64,000 nt of DNA. It comes from Arion vulgaris. Its lineage: Eukaryota > Mollusca > Gastropoda > Stylommatophora > Arionidae. Where the stretch lies: positions 24,376,464 through 24,440,463 of the forward strand of contig CM036774.1 of assembly GCA_020796225.1 (NCBI GenBank), in the 5' to 3' direction. Both the position numbers and the translations under genes were made by a program. Below are positions 59,952 through 64,000 of the stretch, in pieces (positions within the stretch are counted from its first letter, which is position 1; every line of letters begins with the position of its first letter). The notes beneath the pieces were generated by a model. That model had not been told where the DNA came from, did not search any database, and saw only the letters and a program-made list of their open reading frames with translations.

Positions 59952-60178
59952 TTAACCCTTTCGCTGCTACATACTTTCCGAAGGCTGAGCTAAAAATAAC
60001 TACTCTTTGTTTCTAGGTCACAAACGTGAATGTACACCTGTAGCAGTGCCAGTAAAAATGTATAACGTGTTAACACGTCTTTAGCCCACAGAGGAGAGAT
60101 AATTACAGACGTGTTAATGCGTCTTTAGAAGTGAATGGGGAAAACGTATATATACGTCCTTAGCAGCTAAAGGGTTAA
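59952..60178. mobile_element. piggyBac-type MITE, 219 bp, TTAA on both sides
   Basis: TTAA at 59952-59955 and 60175-60178. Element ends ccctttcgctgcta (left) and, reverse complemented, ccctttagctgcta (right): 13 of 14 agree. TTAA duplication with a CCY start is the hallmark of piggyBac-type elements. It has no coding capacity and is rich in acgt/aacacgt motifs, with internal inverted pieces (cgtgttaacacg). A degenerate relative is at 52860-53065 in opposite orientation. Confidence 0.92.
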
Positions 60179-60189
60179 TAAATATGTGT

Positions 60190-60440
60190 CAAAGATCACA
60201 ATATAGCAACAGTCGACAACTTTGAATACCTTAGGGCATTGCTGGCAAATGACAGGAATGCTATAAAAGATATTAAAAGAAGGCTGAGCATTGCTATGCA
60301 AAGATTAAAAGAACTAACTAACCCAAGGAAGGAAACTGATTATAGGAACACAAATCAAGTGTTTCAGGACCTGCATTTTTCCCTTGGCAGCATATGGTTG
60401 TGAGACATGGACTATTGGAAAGACTACCAAAAGGCCTTTA
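60190..60440 (+). mobile_element. LINE fragment, region after the RT palm
   Basis: VKDHNIATVDNFEYLRALLA, NDRNAIKDIKRRLSIAMQRL then KELTNPRKETDYRNTNQV in one frame, followed by a slip to HFSLGSIWL (for FPLAxYGCE). F-x-Y-L-x-x-L, then E/D-I-x-R-R-I/L is typical of this LINE segment. Family not assigned. Confidence 0.7.
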
Positions 60441-60525
60441 TCGAGGATACAACAGAAGTGACGAATTGCAGTCTTTCCCTATATTGATAACATATTGTGG
60501 GAAAAAGACTGTTGAACAATGCTTT

Positions 60526-60713
60526 CGCCGCCTGCCCAGCGTGTTCGTAGCGCGTTGGACGACGGATGACAAGCCCCTGTGAGTGCGGTTCAATTCCGCG
60601 GGCTGGCAGAAAATATTTACGGTGTTCGTGGCACCGAACAGAAAGGTTACGATGTTCATGGCACCGAGTCGAAGAGCTGAAAAGCTCAAATGCTTCTGGA
60701 TTGGGGAAAAAAA
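60526..60713 (+). mobile_element. SINE-A copy 3 (tRNA-derived)
   Basis: cccagcgtgttcgtagcgcg, gtgcggttcaattccgcggg, tttacggtgttcgtggcacc, gaaaggttacgatgttcatg, tctggattggggaaaaaaa. It lacks about 14 bp after the head (ggcagaaaa joined to tattta). Confidence 0.9.
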
Positions 60714-60799
60714 TCAGTGCTCGTTTTGCGGGCATGATGACATGTCTGCGTTTTATAATTGGTTAAAGATAATTTTTTGAAAAGAATTCATCCGTAGCA
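60714..60799. other. Unassigned sequence
   Basis: Short; nothing recognised. Confidence 0.3.
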
Positions 60800-61084
60800 C
60801 ATGCAACAACAAAGATTGTGATCAAACAACAACACTTAACTTACCCAACATCAGCACCAACAGAACCAGAAGTTGTTGTAACTGCTGCATGTTTCTTGAT
60901 GTTGTAAGTCTAAATTGTGTTACTCTTTTGTGTCGAGCTGCTGTAAATACTCCCAACCGCTGCAAACATAACTAAACTCCCGAAATACATCTTTGTTCAG
61001 ATTTCCGGTTTTATATACAACGTTAGAACTTTCCCTAGGAAATGGGCAATGTATGTCATAGTTTAGAAAGGTCAAGGTCTTCAC
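60800..61084. mobile_element. Repeat L copy
   Basis: Matches 31906-32120 in order: gtgatcaaacaacaacac, accagaagttgttgtaactg, catgtttcttgatgttgtaa, attgtgttactc, agctgctgtaaatactccca. The 18-bp unit tgtaacaacaacagtaga is not tandem here. Confidence 0.65.
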
Positions 61085-61160
61085 CTACGAGCGCTCCAAA
61101 TCGACCCAATGTTAAATAAAAACCGCTCTTTGTGATTTTATGTGATCTGAGCCTCTTCTT
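61085..61160 (-). mobile_element. SINE-D 3' end
   Basis: gcgctccaaatcgacccaat then ccgctctttgtgattttatg, tgatctgagcc. 5'-truncated copy ending in the cttcttc run of the next copy. Confidence 0.75.
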
Positions 61161-61430
61161 CCTCTTCTTCTCTCTGCTTCTTCTTCTTCAAACGCTTCAT
61201 ACTTGTTAAACCACTCTTTGTGATTTTAAGTGATCTGAGTCTAAGAGCGATTGCACATTGTGCCAGTTATGCGCTTCTAAATATACCTGCACATCTGATT
61301 TCTGCAACGCTTTTTATTTACTATGGTAGCTTCCCAAGACCACTACTTCAGTCGAACCTGACGATATGCCTTGTAGGTCTCAGTGTTACTATTATTTGCT
61401 CCTTTACGAGCTCCGTCAACACACGGGCTG
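61161..61430 (-). mobile_element. SINE-D copy, near full length
   Basis: From (CTT)n at 61143-61190 (the GAA tail on minus) through aaaccactctttgtgatttt, aagtgatctgagtctaagag, cacatctgatttctgcaacg, ctttttatttactatggtag, ttgtaggtctcagtgttact, gctcctttacgagctccg to about cacacgggctgg. Confidence 0.85.
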
Positions 61431-61999
61431 GTGAAAGTCTGAGTTAGTATACTTTAAAGAGACAATGGGGGTAACACTATTTTAAATGTGATGTTTTTGC
61501 GAACGTGACAATTTGTCAGTAAACTTTATACCATTTGGTCTTGAGCTGCTCCAGTGCCTCTTACGGACAGGCTAATGCGTCAACTGCTACTGCGAGCGGA
61601 TGTCAGGCTAATGTGCTCTATTAACAAAAATGTGACCCCACTTAACGAGTTAAGTAAACAAAAGTTAATTACTCAACTTTTCTTTTCTCTCATCCTGTTT
61701 TATTTCACAGCGTCAGGATACGAAGAGACTTATAGAACGAGCTTTTGTGTGCGTTGCATAGTTTTCACTGCCATTCATATTTCTCAGGTTCACCTTTGAG
61801 GGATAGCTTTTCTATTATCTATCTTAACAACATTTGCCGTGAAGCGGCGTGGAGGAGAGTTAGTTTTCTATCTTGTGCTTGATGTCAGTCCATGTTTTCG
61901 CAGGGACTCTGAGATGTTATCTATCCATCGTGTTCTTGCCCTGCCTCGTGCTCTGAGCGTCAATTATTGTAGGCACGTGATGGTAGTAAATGTTGTTCC
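61431..61999. other. Mostly unassigned, with a weak LINE-like trace
   Basis: Two plus ORFs (81 codons at 61554, 62 codons at 61839) have no motif. On minus, around 61850-61960, an HRVLALP/GRARTRWIDNI-like reading (tctatccatcgtgttcttgc, ctgcctcgtgctctgag) suggests the 3' end of the LINE that follows at 62000. Confidence 0.4.
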
Positions 62000-62340
62000 A
62001 TTCTCATTAGATGGCCGAACCATTTGATTCTTTGCTTCTCGATGTACTGTATGCATGGTATAGTACCAACAATGCTTCTGATATTCTAGTTTCTCACTCT
62101 GTCTCTCATTGTAACGTTGACAGCTTTTCGTAGAAATCTCATTTCACATGTTGTAATCTTTCTTTCTTGTGTCTTAGTCAGGGGCCATGTTTGGCACTGA
62201 TAGCAGAGAGATGGAATAAATATGCAGTTTATCAGTTGTCGTTTGACTGCCATGTTAATGCTTGGATGTTTTAATAGTGGTGACAGTTGGTATGTCACTT
62301 CGTTTCCTTTTCTTTTATATCCACTGTATCTGAGTAGCAT
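62000..62340 (-). mobile_element. LINE-A C-terminal fragment
   Basis: Minus ORF 62086-62340: MLLRYSGYKRKGNEVTYQLS, PLLKHPSINMAVKRQLINCI, FIPSLCYQCQTWPLTKTQER and KITTCEMRFLRKAVNVTMRD then RVRN, closely following LINE-A at 24720-24930. It runs on toward 62000 (KQRIKWFGHLMRMEQH-like, out of frame). Confidence 0.83.
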
Positions 62341-62885
62341 TGCTTTTTGATGAGCACTGTCTGTTGGTAACCTACTTATGTGGCCGAACTATTAAATTTG
62401 TTGTTTCTTGATGAAGTTCAGTACTAATGTTTTACCTACTTTTCCCCAGGATGTCTTCATTTCTAAACCGGTCTTTTCTTGACACTCCCAGCATTCTGCG
62501 TAGACACTTCATCTCTGTCGTGACTAGTTTTCTGTTATAGTTTGTTGCCAGCGTCCATGTTTGGCACTCATATCATTAGGTTGGGATAAATATTGTCCCG
62601 TACAATGCTCTTTTAGTGTTCATTGTGACCGTTTACATTTAAAATTGCTGCAATTTGACTTATGACTTAATTTGCTTTGTTGCATCTATATTGGATTTCA
62701 TTAGTTATTTTTCCGTTTGCTGAAAAATGCTCCCTATGTATGTAAAGTCTTTGACTTGTTTTAATGGGTGTTTGTCGATGGAGATATTGGTAGCGTCTTC
62801 CTCTCTAGCGAATGTCATTACTTCGGTTTTGTCGATGTTTATTATCATATTGTATTCATTGTTTGTTTGACTGGAGTCTGTTTAA
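62341..62885 (-). mobile_element. LINE-A-type C-terminal fragment, second copy
   Basis: Over frame breaks: INIDKTEVMTFAREED, KHPLKQVKDFTYIGSIF, RKLVTTEMKCLRRMLGVSRK, DRFRNEDI. It is closest to the plus-strand copy at 29258-29805. D-K-T-E-V-M is the conserved motif just after the RT palm. It abuts the previous LINE fragment in the same orientation. Confidence 0.8.
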
Positions 62886-62939
62886 TTTAAATGATTTACT
62901 TTACAATAATTTTTTTTGTGGTAATGTTAATGTTTACAT
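62886..62939. other. AT-rich spacer
   Basis: Short unassigned interval. Confidence 0.3.
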
Positions 62940-63202
62940 ATAACAATAATAATTCCTCTCACGCCGTTATACATTACACAGGGACTGCAATGAAAGTTTT
63001 CTATGCCGCTCTATCGTGGGCAATTCGCTCAATCTCTTCCATGGAACTGAGACCGATATTTCGTGCCTCTCTCAGCAAAGTTCGTTTCAGGGTCTCCCTA
63101 CTGCGTTCACTCTTTCTTGAACCCTTTGCCTCCCACTTCAATGCCTGCTTTAGTATTCTTTGATCATTTATTCTCAAGGTATGTCCATATATATTTGCAC
63201 TG
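62940..63202 (-). mobile_element. LINE-G C-terminal end
   Basis: Minus strand: INDQRILKQALKWEAKGSRK, SERSRETLKRTLLREARNIG, LSSMEEIERIAHDRAA. Close to 18062-18370, including flank (aataataattcctct, cgttatacattacac). The GRP motif is changed (KSERSRE for KRGRPKE). 5'-truncated at SINE-A. Confidence 0.83.
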
Positions 63203-63405
63203 CCCGCCTGCCCATCGTGTTCGATGCGCACTGGACTGTGTGTACTAGCCCTCTGTGAGTGCAGGGTTCAATTCCTCAGGATGCAGAAAAGCCACAGGTT
63301 CCCCAGATTCACGATATCCATGGCACCGAAGCGAAGAGTTACGATGTCCATGGCTACCAGGCCGAAAGAGCTGAAAGCTCAAGTGCTTCTGGATCGGGAC
63401 AAAAA
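63203..63405 (+). mobile_element. SINE-A copy 4 (tRNA-derived)
   Basis: cccgcctgcccatcgtgttc, gatgcgcactggactgtg (damaged A box), gtgcagggttcaattcctca (B box), ccccagattcacgatatcca, gaagcgaagagttacgatgt, tctggatcgggacaaaaata. The most diverged of the four copies. Confidence 0.88.
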
Positions 63406-63492
63406 TATATATATATATATTTGCACTATATTGGCTGCTACATATTGTTCATATATACTGCTACATATTGTTCTATATATATATATATATGT
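63403..63492. repeat. (TA)n microsatellites and a short duplication
   Basis: atatatatatatatat at 63405-63422 and 63474-63491; between them gctacatattgttcatatat and gctacatattgttctatata form an imperfect 25-bp doublet. Confidence 0.85.
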
Positions 63493-63748
63493 ATTATATT
63501 TCATGGATTTCACTGTTTGTAAATTGTAATTGCTTCTGTAAATTGATAATACTACAAATTAATGTTCTATATACTATGAAGTTTGATCATATAAACACTA
63601 TACAGACAAGGGAAGAAATTGACAATCTGGTTCTTATTAGAAATTTGTTGAATGTCCTTTGAATATGTATACATCTTCAGAATGTACAACAAATTTGTTG
63701 GTGTTAGATTTTGTTGTAGTTTACGACAACATTGAGCAAAGAAACCTA
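63493..63748. other. Unassigned AT-rich sequence
   Basis: No recognisable motif; short ORFs on both strands look random. Confidence 0.3.
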
Positions 63749-64000
63749 ACAAGTACAGCAACACAATATTCTACATGTTAGACCAATCATTTAACCATGA
63801 ACACAAGAAGACCATGCTTACAACACAAGTACAGCAACACAATATTCTACATGTTAGACGCAATCATTTAACCATGAACACAAGAAGACCATTGTACAAC
63901 ACAAGTACAGCAACACAATATTCTACATGTTAGACGCAATCATTTAACCATGAACACAAGAAGACCATTGTACAACACAAGTACAGCAACACAATATTCT
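63749..64000. repeat. 76-bp tandem array running off the window end
   Basis: acaagtacagcaacacaata, ttctacatgttagacgcaat, catttaaccatgaacacaag and aagaccattgtacaac, three full copies (starts about 63749, 63825, 63901) and the start of a fourth at 63977. Copies are almost identical. Confidence 0.94.

Noticed and set aside
61554..62027. Two plus ORFs of 81 and 62 codons that could be small secreted proteins
   Set aside because: The second is the complement of a LINE 3' region; the first has no motif, signal peptide or homologue I recognise.
1..64000. Prokaryotic features (operons, ribosome binding sites, terminators, insertion sequences) and viral genes
   Set aside because: Nothing in the window supports them. 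The RT, RNase H and DDE motifs belong to eukaryotic LINEs and DNA transposons; no gag, protease, integrase or envelope-like sequence or long terminal repeat was seen.

Overview
The window reads as non-genic DNA from a repeat-rich invertebrate animal. It is AT-rich and holds no host gene, exon series, rRNA or intact tRNA that I can support. Almost everything recognisable is decayed mobile DNA or tandem repeat. The kinds of element present (RTE/CR1-type LINEs, R1/jockey-type LINEs with RNase H, tRNA-headed SINEs, and hAT-, piggyBac-, Tc1/mariner/IS630- and Mutator-like DNA transposons) fit an arthropod or a mollusc; I cannot place it further. Names such as LINE-A or SINE-D are local labels defined here by shared sequence inside the window. 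Layout. 1-9 kb: minisatellites (23, 15 and 22 bp), a GT-rich array, LINE 3' fragments, a Mutator-like transposase fragment, an R1-like RNase H fragment, and SINE-G with an internal 88-bp tandem array. 9-16 kb: SINE-C, LINE-G, SINE-B, an R1-like zinc-knuckle fragment, a 1.25-kb array of a 17-bp unit, a 33-bp array and a 13-bp array. 16-21 kb: LINE-C, SINE-B, LINE-A, repeat K, LINE-G, SINE-E and a broken IS630/Tc1/mariner-like transposase. 21-26 kb: the longest LINE copy (LINE-A), with endonuclease, RT and C-terminal parts and two internal tandem amplifications. 25-34 kb: more LINE ends, SINE-A, an R1-like RNase H copy with two internal tandem amplifications, an 18-bp array and a 1-kb TTAGGG-containing minisatellite. 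34-42.7 kb: hAT-type MITE with perfect 8-bp target duplication, a second TIR element, and 33-, 32- and 24-bp arrays. 42.7-49.5 kb: one SINE-D copy split by a 4.6-kb 11-bp satellite and by a roughly 1.9-kb inverted-repeat element that itself holds an R1-like fragment. 49.5-56 kb: 14-bp array, CTAA array, SINE-B, repeat K with SINE-C inserted, a 66-bp satellite and a 30-bp array. 56-64 kb: LINE-B, LINE-C, SINE-D, a 979-bp TIR element inside SINE-F, a piggyBac-type MITE, SINE-A, LINE-A and LINE-G fragments and a 76-bp array that runs off the end. The main pattern is that many tandem arrays lie inside, and are copied from, a dispersed element: SINE-D (11 bp), SINE-C (11 bp), SINE-G (88 bp), repeat K (66 bp), LINE-A (71, 97 and probably 42 bp) and R1-like RNase H copies (67, 27 and 100 bp). 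Where an element copy without the array exists, the array unit can be found once in it. This suggests that a local process turns single-copy element sequence into satellites, and it is the observation I would follow up first. Most long open frames here are a by-product of repeat periodicity and should not be annotated as proteins.
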